From contig DUSS01000070.1 in the NCBI GenBank assembly GCA_012842495.1, positions 1-64,000 on the forward strand: a stretch of DNA of 64,000 nt. The letters run 5' to 3'. The position numbers and the translations under genes were made by a program. This DNA comes from Candidatus Fermentithermobacillaceae bacterium. GTDB lineage: Bacteria; Bacillota; Sulfobacillia; Fermentithermobacillales; DUSS01. Of this stretch, positions 1 through 7,700 are shown piece by piece. Each line of letters begins with the position of its first letter. Position 1 is the stretch's first letter. The notes below the pieces were generated by a model. The model was not told the DNA's origin and ran no database searches. It saw nothing but the letters and a program-made list of their open reading frames with translations.

Positions 1-75
1 AGGTATGTGGTGCGGTAGCCAACCCGCGAATATCAGAATGCCAACCGTCGACGATAGCCAGAGCCTCGGAAACAC
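1..75 (-). CDS. Possible 5' fragment of a membrane-protein gene running off the left edge
   Basis: From a GTG at 75 the minus strand stays open to the window edge for 25 codons. The encoded peptide is strongly hydrophobic (VGILIFAGWLP core), as expected for a signal peptide or first membrane helix. The preceding bases hold only a weak ribosome site. It would lie directly downstream of the lipid kinase gene on the same strand. Nothing else supports it, and the family cannot be named from so little sequence. Confidence 0.22.
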   Translation of the reverse strand, partial: MFPRLWLSSTVGILIFAGWLPHHIP

Positions 76-106
76 CTCTGTGAGAAGATGGGGTTGACGG
101 CCTCGT

Positions 107-1015
107 TCATATCAGGAATTCGACGCGTGCCGGCTCGACAGCGATTTTCACCGGGTACGTCAAATCGACCAGGTCCCCGTCCATATGGGACGGAAAGCCG
201 GGCTCAGCATGGATTTCGATTGCCCGAGCTCTCTCCAGCCGGACGCCTTTCTTCCCGACGTGCCGGCCCTGGAATACCAGGGGTAACACGCGCAACACGT
301 ACGAACGAGATATTCCGTTAACCAGAAGCGCGTCGAGCTGACCGTCGCCAGAGACCGCGTCGGGACAGACCTTCAACCCGCCTCCGTATTTCGGCGTGTT
401 GGTTATGGCTAAAAGCCAAGCTTGCGGCAGGACGTTCTTTACCCCGTCTATGTATACCTCAAGCGTTGTCAGAGCGAAGTCGAACGCACCTCTCAAAGCT
501 TCGATAAAGTAGCTCAACCTTCCGAACTTCTTCGAACCGTGCTGTTGTACTCTCTGGACCACGTAGGCATCGAACCCGAATCCCACCGAGTTTATGGCCC
601 ATCTCGAGAATCCCGACGAGTCCGTTACCCTGAAGACGTCCATCTTCACGCGCCGGGGTGCTTGAAGAGCGGCCAGCGCGTGGGACCAGTGAGAAAACAG
701 GTTATTTCCCGAGGCGAAATCGTTCCCCGTACCCGAAGGGATCGTCCCCACCGCGACGCCGGGATTCCCGGACGACAGCACACCATTCACCACTTCTTCC
801 AGCGTTCCGTCGCCTCCCATGGCCACTACTGCGGAGTAACCAGATTCCGCAGCTCGTTTCGCTATTTCCACCGCGTCTCCGGGGCCGGAAGTGCGAGCTA
901 CGTCGAAAGACAGCCCGCGCTCGCGCAGCACCGATTCAACTTCGGGCAAAATCTTCGCCGACCTACCGTGCCCTGCAACAGGGTTCACTATGAGACAGAA
1001 CTTCCCCAGCGGCAT
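107..1015 (-). CDS. YegS/BmrU-type lipid (diacylglycerol) kinase
   Basis: Predicted cytosolic or membrane-associated ATP-dependent lipid kinase of the diacylglycerol-kinase catalytic family, which phosphorylates diacylglycerol or a related lipid. The product is about 302 aa, the usual family length. Seen in it are an N-terminal IVNPVAGHGR strand-loop, the nucleotide-binding GGDGTLEEVVNG loop near residue 65 and a GTGNDFA motif near residue 95. I start it at the ATG at 1015 because GGAGGGG lies five bases upstream; a GTG five codons earlier lacks such a site. It stands alone on the minus strand, separated from the AOR gene by about 110 bp. The lipid substrate cannot be told from the sequence. 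Confidence 0.9.
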   Translation of the reverse strand: MPLGKFCLIVNPVAGHGRSAKILPEVESVLRERGLSFDVARTSGPGDAVEIAKRAAESGYSAVVAMGGDGTLEEVVNGVLSSGNPGVAVGTIPSGTGNDFASGNNLFSHWSHALAALQAPRRVKMDVFRVTDSSGFSRWAINSVGFGFDAYVVQRVQQHGSKKFGRLSYFIEALRGAFDFALTTLEVYIDGVKNVLPQAWLLAITNTPKYGGGLKVCPDAVSGDGQLDALLVNGISRSYVLRVLPLVFQGRHVGKKGVRLERARAIEIHAEPGFPSHMDGDLVDLTYPVKIAVEPARVEFLI

Positions 1016-1125
1016 ACTCACCCCTCCCACAGGTACCGAAAAATCTGAGGATCATCCCCTACCATGAACTCAGATTTCCTACTGACGCTCCAACTCGCCT
1101 CTCTCACGTAGAGGGACGAGACCAC

Positions 1126-3009
1126 CTATTTCGAGCTGGAAGGAAGCATTTCCCCGGCCCAACCTATACCAAGGCGACCCAAGCATTCCCGGGACGGGAC
1201 CCCCCGCTCGTCCCAGCCGGCCATCCGGTAAGCTTGAAGTTTAGCTTTCGCCCAATCCTCCGGTCGCGCCGCCCGACCCTTTAGAGGTCCGCTGCTGAAG
1301 GGCTGGAAGAATCTCTTCGGCAAAGCCTCCTCTTCGCTTTCGAGCCCCTCCCGCAAGTTGAATACCCTGGCCAAGGTGTTCGCCCTTTCGCCAGCCAGCA
1401 GCATCTCGGCGGCGGTCACATTCCACCCGGTTACCGCCCTCGCCAGTTCTTCCAGCTGGATCACCGACCACGGTACGAACTGACACATCACAGCCAGGTT
1501 GTAGAACGTGCGCAGGTTGGTCACGGTCCAGAACATGTGGATTTTCTCGGGGGAAAGATCGTCGAAGGGCAACGGGTCCAAAACGCCCAGCCCGTATAGT
1601 TCCTGCATAGCGCGGTTCTCCCGTTTCTCGTAGAGGGTATCGTGGATGTTGTGACAGTGATCGGCTCCGGTGGGAGACAGCGCATAGCCGATACCCAGGG
1701 CGTACTTGAGCCGGGGCTCGTGCATGGGGATCTCCTGCCCCCTCACGTGCATCGCGAGCTCCGCCGCCCGCCCGCCGATCTTCTCGGCGGCCCGCTTCGT
1801 TCCCTCCGCAAGGAGGTCTCCTATCCCTTGTCTTCTGGCAATCATCTCTATTAGCGTCAAAGCAGCATCAGGATTGCCGAACCGGAGGTCGAGGCCGCCG
1901 ACATCCTCCGGGCCGAGCAACCCCTCGGAAAGGCATTCCATAGCAAAGGCGATGGTGACCCCAGTGGAAATGGTGTCGAGCCCCAAAGCTGCACACATCT
2001 CGTTTCCTTTGGCCACATGAAGGAGGGAGTCTACCCCGAGACTTGAGCCAAGCGCGGCCACCGTCTCGTATTCAGGCCCGCCGTATGTGGGGTCGATTTT
2101 CAGCGGCCCTTCCGCCTTAACCACTCTCTTGCACCGGATCGGACAGGCGAAGCACGTTTCCCTGTCCACCAGGATGGTCTCTTTCATCGCCTGGCCGGAT
2201 ATCTTTTCAGCCCCTTCAAAACTGCCTTCGCGGAAATTCCGGGTGGGAAGCCCTCCGGCGGTGCTCAGGTTGACCGTTCCTCCAGCTGTGCCCGTGTCCT
2301 GCAGGCCGAAAGCCAGCCGCGGAACGTTTTCCACCATCCACCTGGCGAGCTCCCTGACCTTGCCGGCGTCGCTTAAAGGCACAGCGCCTTTCCCTCGCAC
2401 CGCCACCGCCCTTAACTTCTTGGAACCCATGATGGCGCCCATTCCCGTCCGTCCGGCAAAGTGGGTGAGATCATTTACAACGCAGGAAAACCGCACGAGA
2501 TTCTCTCCGGCAGGCCCACACTGGGACACCCTTACCAACCTATCGCCCAGTTCGCTCTTGATGATTTCCTCTGCCTCGGCCGTGGTCTTACCCCACAGGT
2601 GCGCGGCATCCCTGATCTCGGCTTCACCATCGTGGACCCAGAGATAGACGGGCTTTTCCGATACTCCCTTCACGATGATGGCGTCAAAGCCGGCCCTCTT
2701 TAATTCGGCGCCGAAATACCCACCGGCCTCGGCGTCGCCGTATCCGCCTGTGAGGGGCGATTTCGCTCCTACGCTGTTTCTTCCCGAACCGGCCACTGGC
2801 GCTCCCGTGAGCGGACCCGCCGCGAAGATCAGGATGTTCTCTGGACCGAGGGGGTCCGCGCCCTTCGGAAGCTCGTTCAGCAAGTAGTAAGCGATGAGAC
2901 CTCTACCGCCCCAGTACTTCCGGTAAAACAAATCCCCCGGTTCCTCTACGGATATCGTTTTATCCGATAGGTTCACCCTCAAGATTTTCCCTGTATAACC
3001 ATACGCCAC
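1126..3009 (-). CDS. aor: Aldehyde:ferredoxin oxidoreductase (tungstopterin enzyme)
   Basis: Oxidises aldehydes to carboxylic acids with ferredoxin as acceptor, or runs in reverse in acid reduction; a cytosolic W-pterin and [4Fe-4S] enzyme. The product is 627 aa, full length for the family. The N-terminal domain has the GRGL and AGPLTGAPVAGSGR pterin-binding segments (residues 35-80). The cluster ligands CFACPIRC lie at 286-293, with a fourth Cys expected near residue 505 (LAVMCQF). The start is a GTG at 3009, preceded by GGGGAG six bases upstream. The next gene upstream encodes a MoaD-like sulfur carrier, which fits supply of the pterin dithiolene sulfur. The family also contains formaldehyde, glyceraldehyde-3-phosphate and benzoyl-CoA-type enzymes, so aldehyde specificity is inferred only. 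Confidence 0.93.
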   Translation of the reverse strand: MAYGYTGKILRVNLSDKTISVEEPGDLFYRKYWGGRGLIAYYLLNELPKGADPLGPENILIFAAGPLTGAPVAGSGRNSVGAKSPLTGGYGDAEAGGYFGAELKRAGFDAIIVKGVSEKPVYLWVHDGEAEIRDAAHLWGKTTAEAEEIIKSELGDRLVRVSQCGPAGENLVRFSCVVNDLTHFAGRTGMGAIMGSKKLRAVAVRGKGAVPLSDAGKVRELARWMVENVPRLAFGLQDTGTAGGTVNLSTAGGLPTRNFREGSFEGAEKISGQAMKETILVDRETCFACPIRCKRVVKAEGPLKIDPTYGGPEYETVAALGSSLGVDSLLHVAKGNEMCAALGLDTISTGVTIAFAMECLSEGLLGPEDVGGLDLRFGNPDAALTLIEMIARRQGIGDLLAEGTKRAAEKIGGRAAELAMHVRGQEIPMHEPRLKYALGIGYALSPTGADHCHNIHDTLYEKRENRAMQELYGLGVLDPLPFDDLSPEKIHMFWTVTNLRTFYNLAVMCQFVPWSVIQLEELARAVTGWNVTAAEMLLAGERANTLARVFNLREGLESEEEALPKRFFQPFSSGPLKGRAARPEDWAKAKLQAYRMAGWDERGVPSRECLGRLGIGWAGEMLPSSSK

Positions 3010-3100
3010 ACCGATCTCCCCTCTCCAAAGAGATCACGTATCCCCGGCTCCGTCAAACCTTGCACCGGCTGACGAGCCTTGTGCCTGTCGAACTCGACGG

Positions 3101-3334
3101 TCAGCCGCCGAGAACCGGATCGAACAAACTGACTTCATCGCCGTCCTCCAGGATATCTTCTTCTCTGATTATTTGGTTTCGTCTTGAGGCCATCCAGACT
3201 TCCTCGGCGGGAATTCCTAGAACACGAAGAAGGTCCGAGAGGGACGCCCCTTCGCGGAGCTGCACGGTTACGACTTCCCTTTGCCCCTCAACGAATCGTA
3301 TAAGGTCTCCGTATATCTTAGCTTGCACCCTCAA
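3101..3334 (-). CDS. MoaD/ThiS-family sulfur carrier protein
   Basis: Small ubiquitin-fold protein, about 77 aa, ending in the diagnostic Gly-Gly (VLGG) that is adenylated and thiocarboxylated to carry sulfur. In this setting the expected acceptor is molybdopterin or tungstopterin precursor. The sequence has the family features RVQAKIYGDL at the start and LREGASLSDLLRVLGIP in the middle. It lies about 90 bp upstream of the aldehyde oxidoreductase gene on the same strand, and AOR-linked MoaD-like genes are common. The start is uncertain: a TTG at 3334 has a GGGGGTGG site eight bases before it, and an earlier TTG at 3361 is possible. A ThiS role cannot be excluded, but the neighbour argues for the pterin pathway. 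Confidence 0.82.
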   Translation of the reverse strand: MRVQAKIYGDLIRFVEGQREVVTVQLREGASLSDLLRVLGIPAEEVWMASRRNQIIREEDILEDGDEVSLFDPVLGG

Positions 3335-3359
3335 TTGACCAGCCACCCCCTCCCTTTTC

Positions 3360-3387
3360 AATTCGGTACGGAATTAAGTTCCGAATT
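3360..3387. promoter_or_regulatory. Nested inverted repeat upstream of the moaD-aor pair
   Basis: Arms AATTCGG (3360-3366) and CCGAATT (3381-3387) are perfectly complementary. A second symmetry, GGAA/TTCC, is nested between them. The element sits at or just before the start of the MoaD-like gene, a place expected for an operator or an mRNA hairpin covering the ribosome site. No family of regulator is recognised. Confidence 0.4.
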
Positions 3388-3530
3388 AGAACCCGTTTCA
3401 ATTTCGCCGCATCCAATTGGGAAGTAAGTCCGGCAAAACTCACCCATTGCTACAGCCAGTTTAATTAGGTGCTTCCCCATGGAATTCTACTCTACTCCGG
3501 CATATCCTCTTTCGGTATTGTTCCAAAACT

Positions 3531-3665
3531 CCCGGGGTATCGCCGGAGAGCACCAGGAGCTGAGAGACCGGCAGCGGTACTGTCTACCTAACCGGCTCAG
3601 CATAAGGAACTGTAGCAGGTGTCAAGAGAGAGCGTAGCGAACCCTAAGGTAGGTGTAGTACCGGG
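3531..3665 (+). ncRNA. Candidate structured leader RNA upstream of bpsA
   Basis: Most of the 363-bp gap between the moaD-like gene and bpsA looks structured. CCCGG (3531-3535) can pair with CCGGG (3661-3665) to close a domain of about 135 nt. Inside it GCTGAG (3559-3564) pairs with CTCAGC (3596-3601), CCGG (3568-3571) with CCGG (3592-3595), and GGTA (3576-3579) with TACC (3585-3588). The domain ends about 60 nt before the bpsA start. It matches no riboswitch class I know. It could also act on the minus strand for moaD-aor. Pairing is by eye only; no covariation was available. Confidence 0.3.
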
Positions 3666-3724
3666 AAACGGCGCACAAAAAAGATGAACCACCAGATACA
3701 TACGAGGGGGGATCAACACTTAAG

Positions 3725-4663
3725 TTGCTTCGGATCGAAAGAGCTATCCTGTCCCGTCTGGATCATCCCATGGATTTTTACGAGCTTGTCTCAGGCCTTG
3801 ATTACGACCTTCGGAGCATCATATCCGCTCTGAATGGTCTCGGCGATAGAGGGTTCATCCGCGTTCGGGACGGCCTGATCGAGAGAACGGTAGACTTCCA
3901 GGACCGTCGCCTGACCGAGGCCGCTTTAGAGGTCGTAAAGCGCGAATTTGCTCGTCTCACCCGGAACCGGCCCGAGCCAGTCGTACGGTTCGACCAGGGG
4001 TACGTAACTGTTGAATCCGTGATGAACCGGCTCAGGGTCCTCGACTCCAGGGACGACCTGGCCGGCGCCTCGCTGTTGCTCGTGGGGGACGACGACCTGA
4101 CCTCGCTCGCGGTGTGCCTGACCGGACTCCCCGCCAGGGTCGCGGTGGCCGAAATCGACCGCAGACTCCTGGACTTTCTCGACCAGCGACGCCAGGACCT
4201 TCCCATTCCCCTTGAACTTTACGAATATGACGTGAGAAGTCCTCTTCCCGCGAAACTCCTCGAAGCGTTCGACGTGTCTTTATGCGATCCCCTTGAGACG
4301 GAGCAGGGTTTCAGGTTATTCGTGATGAGGTGCAGAGAAGCCCTGGTGGGTCCGGGCTCTGCTCTTTACTTCGGTCTTACCGACGTGGAGTGCCCGCCTG
4401 AGAGGTGGCTCGGGTTTCAGGAATTCCTGGTAGGGATGGGCTTGAGGATAACAGACCTTTGGCGGTCATTGCACCGCTATGTCCTACCTGAGCGGGATTT
4501 CGTGCTGGAGGAAATCGAAGGGGCCCGGAAGTACATTCGCAGCGACGGGCGAAACTCGCCACGAATACCCTGGTACCACTCCAGTCTCGTCAGGGCTGAG
4601 CTGGTTTCGGCGCACAAACGTTTCCCAAGAGTCGTGTCTGAAGGGGCTGACATTTATCATTGA
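3725..4663 (+). CDS. bpsA: Branched-chain polyamine synthase A family protein (DUF43)
   Basis: The family adds aminopropyl groups from decarboxylated S-adenosylmethionine to the internal nitrogen of spermidine, making N4-bis(aminopropyl)spermidine. Such branched polyamines stabilise nucleic acids in hyperthermophilic archaea and thermophilic bacteria. The product is 312 aa. Residues 1-85 form a winged-helix-like N-terminal domain. The hallmark GDDDLTS motif is at 121-127, followed by a Rossmann-like aminopropyltransferase core with VAEIDRRLLDFL near 145 and CDPLETEQG near 187, where the family has a DPP-like segment. The start is a TTG at 3725 with GGGGGGA twelve bases before it and no other start in frame. 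It stands alone on the plus strand. The branched product itself is inferred from the family. Confidence 0.85.
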   Translation: MLRIERAILSRLDHPMDFYELVSGLDYDLRSIISALNGLGDRGFIRVRDGLIERTVDFQDRRLTEAALEVVKREFARLTRNRPEPVVRFDQGYVTVESVMNRLRVLDSRDDLAGASLLLVGDDDLTSLAVCLTGLPARVAVAEIDRRLLDFLDQRRQDLPIPLELYEYDVRSPLPAKLLEAFDVSLCDPLETEQGFRLFVMRCREALVGPGSALYFGLTDVECPPERWLGFQEFLVGMGLRITDLWRSLHRYVLPERDFVLEEIEGARKYIRSDGRNSPRIPWYHSSLVRAELVSAHKRFPRVVSEGADIYH

Positions 4664-4736
4664 CCCATTACCATTGACCGACCGCATGGTCTGCCGGGGA
4701 CCATAGCGTCGCGTCTCCCAAGACGGAATCGCACCT

Positions 4737-5720
4737 TTAATGAACCATCTTTACCAGAGATCCGGTCCGTTCGAACCAGTAGAGGTATTCCTGGGCCAAT
4801 CCCGCGTACCTGCCGAACCGGCGCTCCCCTTCCTCGGCGACCCGCTCCGGAGGCATTGAGTTCGTCTCCGGATAAAGGCGTGCCATAGCCCTCTTCACCC
4901 ACACGTCAACCGGGAAAACTTCCAGCCTCCGGTAGGCGAAAAGCAGGACGCAATCGGCCACCTTCCGACCGACCCCGGGTAGCTTCATGAGTTCCGACCT
5001 GGCGGCGGGCGTGGGCAGCGAACCCACGCCCTTCAGATCAACCTCGCCCGAGACGATCTTCTTCGCCGTAGCCGCGAGGTACCTCCCCCTGAAGCCGCAC
5101 CTTGCGGCATTGAGCACCGTCTCTCCGCAATTGAGCACGGCGTAGGGTCCGGGGTACGTTTTCCGCCCAAAGCCTGCGGGGTTACCCAACATCTCACACA
5201 GCGCTTCGATGGTTCTCTCGATCGCCGGGATGTTGTTGTGCGCCGAAAGGATGAACGAGGTCAAGCATTCCCACGGGTCTTGGCAAAGGATCTTCAGACC
5301 GGGCCTTCTGCTGATGATCTCGCCCAACACCGGATGCTTAGAAGCCAACTCCCTTTCGATCGCAGCTTGATCCTCGTCCAGGGCAAAGTACTTCCGGACG
5401 CCGGCCGCAACCCGGTTGGCATTGTGCCCCACGGCCGGATCCAGCCGAACCTGGAGGAACCCGTCCTCCTGGGTGAGAATCACCGCGTGATCCCCTATGA
5501 CTCCACAGTAGCTTAGCTTTCGCTCAGCAGCGAGACCGCCGGCCATCGGCCCGCCTCGCCCTGGTCCGGGGACTCGAGGAGCTATCATCCAGCGCTCGCC
5601 CGGGAGGTCAGCCCCGTCCGAAACTCTCCACCTGAAAGCTTGTCCCGAACGGAGAGTGAGGTCCAGGTCAAGATGGCCTGTGACAGGAATCCTAAACGAA
5701 AAATCCATCGGGCAGACCAT
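4737..5720 (-). CDS. ogg: 8-oxoguanine DNA glycosylase (OGG/AlkA HhH-GPD superfamily)
   Basis: Base-excision repair enzyme that removes 8-oxoguanine and cuts the strand by beta-elimination. The product is 327 aa. Residues 1-110 resemble the OGG N-terminal domain (LTLRSGQAFRW at 21-31). The helix-hairpin-helix LPGVGRKVADC is at 247-257 with the catalytic Lys at 253, and the downstream FPVDVWVKR carries the catalytic Asp at 272. Residues about 36-68 form a Gly/Pro/Arg-rich loop that looks like an insertion. Eighteen bases separate it from the HAD gene upstream on the same strand, so the two may be cotranscribed. An AlkA-like 3-methyladenine specificity is less likely given the OGG-type N-terminus. 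Confidence 0.9.
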   Translation of the reverse strand: MVCPMDFSFRIPVTGHLDLDLTLRSGQAFRWRVSDGADLPGERWMIAPRVPGPGRGGPMAGGLAAERKLSYCGVIGDHAVILTQEDGFLQVRLDPAVGHNANRVAAGVRKYFALDEDQAAIERELASKHPVLGEIISRRPGLKILCQDPWECLTSFILSAHNNIPAIERTIEALCEMLGNPAGFGRKTYPGPYAVLNCGETVLNAARCGFRGRYLAATAKKIVSGEVDLKGVGSLPTPAARSELMKLPGVGRKVADCVLLFAYRRLEVFPVDVWVKRAMARLYPETNSMPPERVAEEGERRFGRYAGLAQEYLYWFERTGSLVKMVH

Positions 5721-5738
5721 GGGTCAAACCGCGGCATA

Positions 5739-6506
5739 TCACGCCGAATCCGGGGCTACGTTGCTGCTTTCGTCTGGGCTCTCCCGCCCTGCCCCTGCCA
5801 GTTGGGCGAGGAAGGGGAGCAGGTCAGGAAGCTTACCTTTGCCATCCGGTTTGAGCCCGGACCCTCCCCGCTCTATAAGGAAGTCCTCAACGAGGAAGGT
5901 CTTCATCCCGAGTTTTTGGGCAATCATGTCTTCTTCCACGTCGTTTCCCACCATGACGCACGTAGACGGGTCAAGTTTAAGGATGTCTAAGATCTCCTCG
6001 TAGTACTGAAGCTGAGGTTTGCAGTAGTGCATGTTGTCCAGGGTAGTGATGTACTTCCACGGAAGATCGTCGATGTTCACCCAGCGCATCCGCTCTCTTA
6101 TGGCTATCTCGGGGAAGACGGCATTGGTCGCCAGGACGATATCCCACCCGGCCTTTAAAACCTGGGTTACCACAGAACGTGCATGGGGATTTTCCGGGAC
6201 GAATCTTTTCAGGCGTCCAAAGTCGTGCCGGTAAAAGTTTTGGAAGACGGGCCAGACTTCTTCCCAGTCCCGGCCCACCCTTCTAGAAAACGCCCTGGCG
6301 AAGGCCTCGTGATTCGTGAGCGCCGGGTCGAGATTCGAAATCATCTCGTACGTGGACTTCAATAGAGCTTCTTGAAACACGTCCGGCGGGATGATCGGAG
6401 CGAAACGGGTCGATACTTCCTTTACGTAAGCTTTATAAAAGAAATCCATGTCCACGGGAACGAGTGTCCCGTCGAGGTCAAACAGTACAGTTCCGGGATA
6501 GGCCAT
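5739..6506 (-). CDS. HAD-superfamily hydrolase
   Basis: Predicted cytosolic phosphatase of the haloacid-dehalogenase superfamily, 255 aa. Motif I DLDGT is at residues 10-14 with both aspartates present. A helical cap occupies about 20-100, motif II (ATNA) is near 126, and motif IV GNDVEEDM near 195 supplies the acidic Mg ligands. ATG at 6506 follows GGGGAGGA at good spacing. The stop is 18 bp ahead of the ogg start, so the pair may be one transcript. The substrate is not predictable; the helical cap points to a small phosphorylated metabolite. Confidence 0.88.
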   Translation of the reverse strand: MAYPGTVLFDLDGTLVPVDMDFFYKAYVKEVSTRFAPIIPPDVFQEALLKSTYEMISNLDPALTNHEAFARAFSRRVGRDWEEVWPVFQNFYRHDFGRLKRFVPENPHARSVVTQVLKAGWDIVLATNAVFPEIAIRERMRWVNIDDLPWKYITTLDNMHYCKPQLQYYEEILDILKLDPSTCVMVGNDVEEDMIAQKLGMKTFLVEDFLIERGGSGLKPDGKGKLPDLLPFLAQLAGAGRESPDESSNVAPDSA

Positions 6507-6609
6507 TATTTCGTCCTCCCCAAGTTCGGATTTTCCTTCCCCTTCGCCTCAGTTTAGCCGCGGTCGTCCCGAGTTTTGGACAACCTCCGGCCGGTCGTGC
6601 CGGGAACAT

Positions 6610-7533
6610 TCAGCGGGTGATCTCCACGCGCGGCAACTCCTCCGGCTCGTCCATGTCCTCGGTGATCACGGCGTAACTGGACGGACCCCCTATGGTGTAC
6701 GCTCCGTGGTTCCCCCTGGCATCCATGACCACACAAGATACTCTTCCCCAGTAAGCATCCTGGAGGTCAAGGAGTTCGGTCATGGCCTTGCGGGCGGCCT
6801 GGTCCAGGGACATCCCCGATGCCATGTACAGCACGATGGACCTGGCCGTGCAGAGGCGGATGGTCATTTCTCCTCTGCCGGTACACGCCGCGGCTCCATA
6901 CCGGCTGTCCGCGTAGTTTCCCGCACCGATCACTGGAGAGTCGCCGAGGCGACCCGGGTATTTCCACGCCCACCCGCTGGTAGATACGCCACAAGCTATC
7001 CTACCGTACTTGTCCATTGCGATGAAATTCACGGTGCCCAGGTGCTTCTCCGGGTCAGCCGCCATATGGACGTATTTCCTCAATGCCTCCATGTAATCCA
7101 TGCGGTCCTCGTAAACACCGGTTACTTTCTCTTTCAACCCTTTTTCCCAGATAGCTTTGGACTCGGGAGTGAGAAGGTCCTTTTCCTCAAACCCCAGTTC
7201 CCGCGCGAATCTCTCGGCACCCTCCCCTACCAGCATCACATGGGGAAGTTCCTCCATCACTTTTCGAGCTATAGATATCGGATGTTCAAACCGTTTCACC
7301 GCACCCACCGCACCAGCGGCCAGCGTATTGCCGTCCATTATGCTGGCATCGAGCTCTACTTCGCCTATGAGGTTGGGCAGCCCGCCGTAACCGACCGTCC
7401 TGTCATCGGGATTCGATTCCACAACCCGGCACCCGGCCTCCACAGCGTCAACTGCGGTGCCGCCGCGTTTGAGTACGTCCATGGCAGCTTTTAAACCGAT
7501 CTTTCCGTTAGCGCTTGAGATCACCTTGAGCAT
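6610..7533 (-). CDS. N4-(beta-N-acetylglucosaminyl)-L-asparaginase / isoaspartyl peptidase family Ntn hydrolase
   Basis: Member of the asparaginase-2 Ntn-hydrolase family, which self-cleaves before a threonine that becomes the nucleophile and then hydrolyses glycosylasparagine, isoaspartyl dipeptides or asparagine. The product is 307 aa. The predicted autocleavage site is HLGTV with Thr at about residue 167. Downstream the beta subunit shows GVSTSGWAWKYPGR, GDSPVIGAGNYAD and CTGRGE, all typical of the family. ATG at 7533 has AGAGGGA in front. There is no signal peptide, so action is intracellular, perhaps repair or turnover of isoaspartyl peptides. It lies between the HAD gene and an amidohydrolase on the same strand with gaps over 100 bp. 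Confidence 0.92.
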   Translation of the reverse strand: MLKVISSANGKIGLKAAMDVLKRGGTAVDAVEAGCRVVESNPDDRTVGYGGLPNLIGEVELDASIMDGNTLAAGAVGAVKRFEHPISIARKVMEELPHVMLVGEGAERFARELGFEEKDLLTPESKAIWEKGLKEKVTGVYEDRMDYMEALRKYVHMAADPEKHLGTVNFIAMDKYGRIACGVSTSGWAWKYPGRLGDSPVIGAGNYADSRYGAAACTGRGEMTIRLCTARSIVLYMASGMSLDQAARKAMTELLDLQDAYWGRVSCVVMDARGNHGAYTIGGPSSYAVITEDMDEPEELPRVEITR

Positions 7534-7627
7534 ACATTTTCCCTCTTTCTAAGACCCCCTGGACGCCCGCGCCGCTCCGTTGCGTGATCGTCCAGCCGGG
7601 CTGGCCGAACCGGGGGTCGCATGATTT

Positions 7628-7652
7628 GGGCCTGCCGCAGAAGGGCAGGCCC
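7628..7652. terminator. Stem-loop between asparaginase-family and amidohydrolase genes
   Basis: GGGCCTGCC (7628-7636) and GGCAGGCCC (7644-7652) form a perfect 9-bp GC-rich stem with a 7-nt loop. It is downstream of the amidohydrolase stop on the minus strand. No U-tract follows on either strand, so it may stabilise an mRNA end rather than be a strong intrinsic terminator. Confidence 0.5.
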
Positions 7653-7700
7653 GGACCCAACTCCATGTCAATGGATTCTAGACAGCATTCCGTCGATCCT

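Noticed and set aside
422-1048. 208-codon plus-strand frame over the lipid kinase gene
   Set aside because: Antisense shadow: the minus-strand frame has full family motifs and a ribosome site.
3541-3610. CTGAGA in a structured leader, suggesting a TPP riboswitch
   Set aside because: The required downstream block (GAACCTGAT...TAATnCCAGCGTAGGGA type) is absent, and neither bpsA nor moaD-aor is a thiamine gene.
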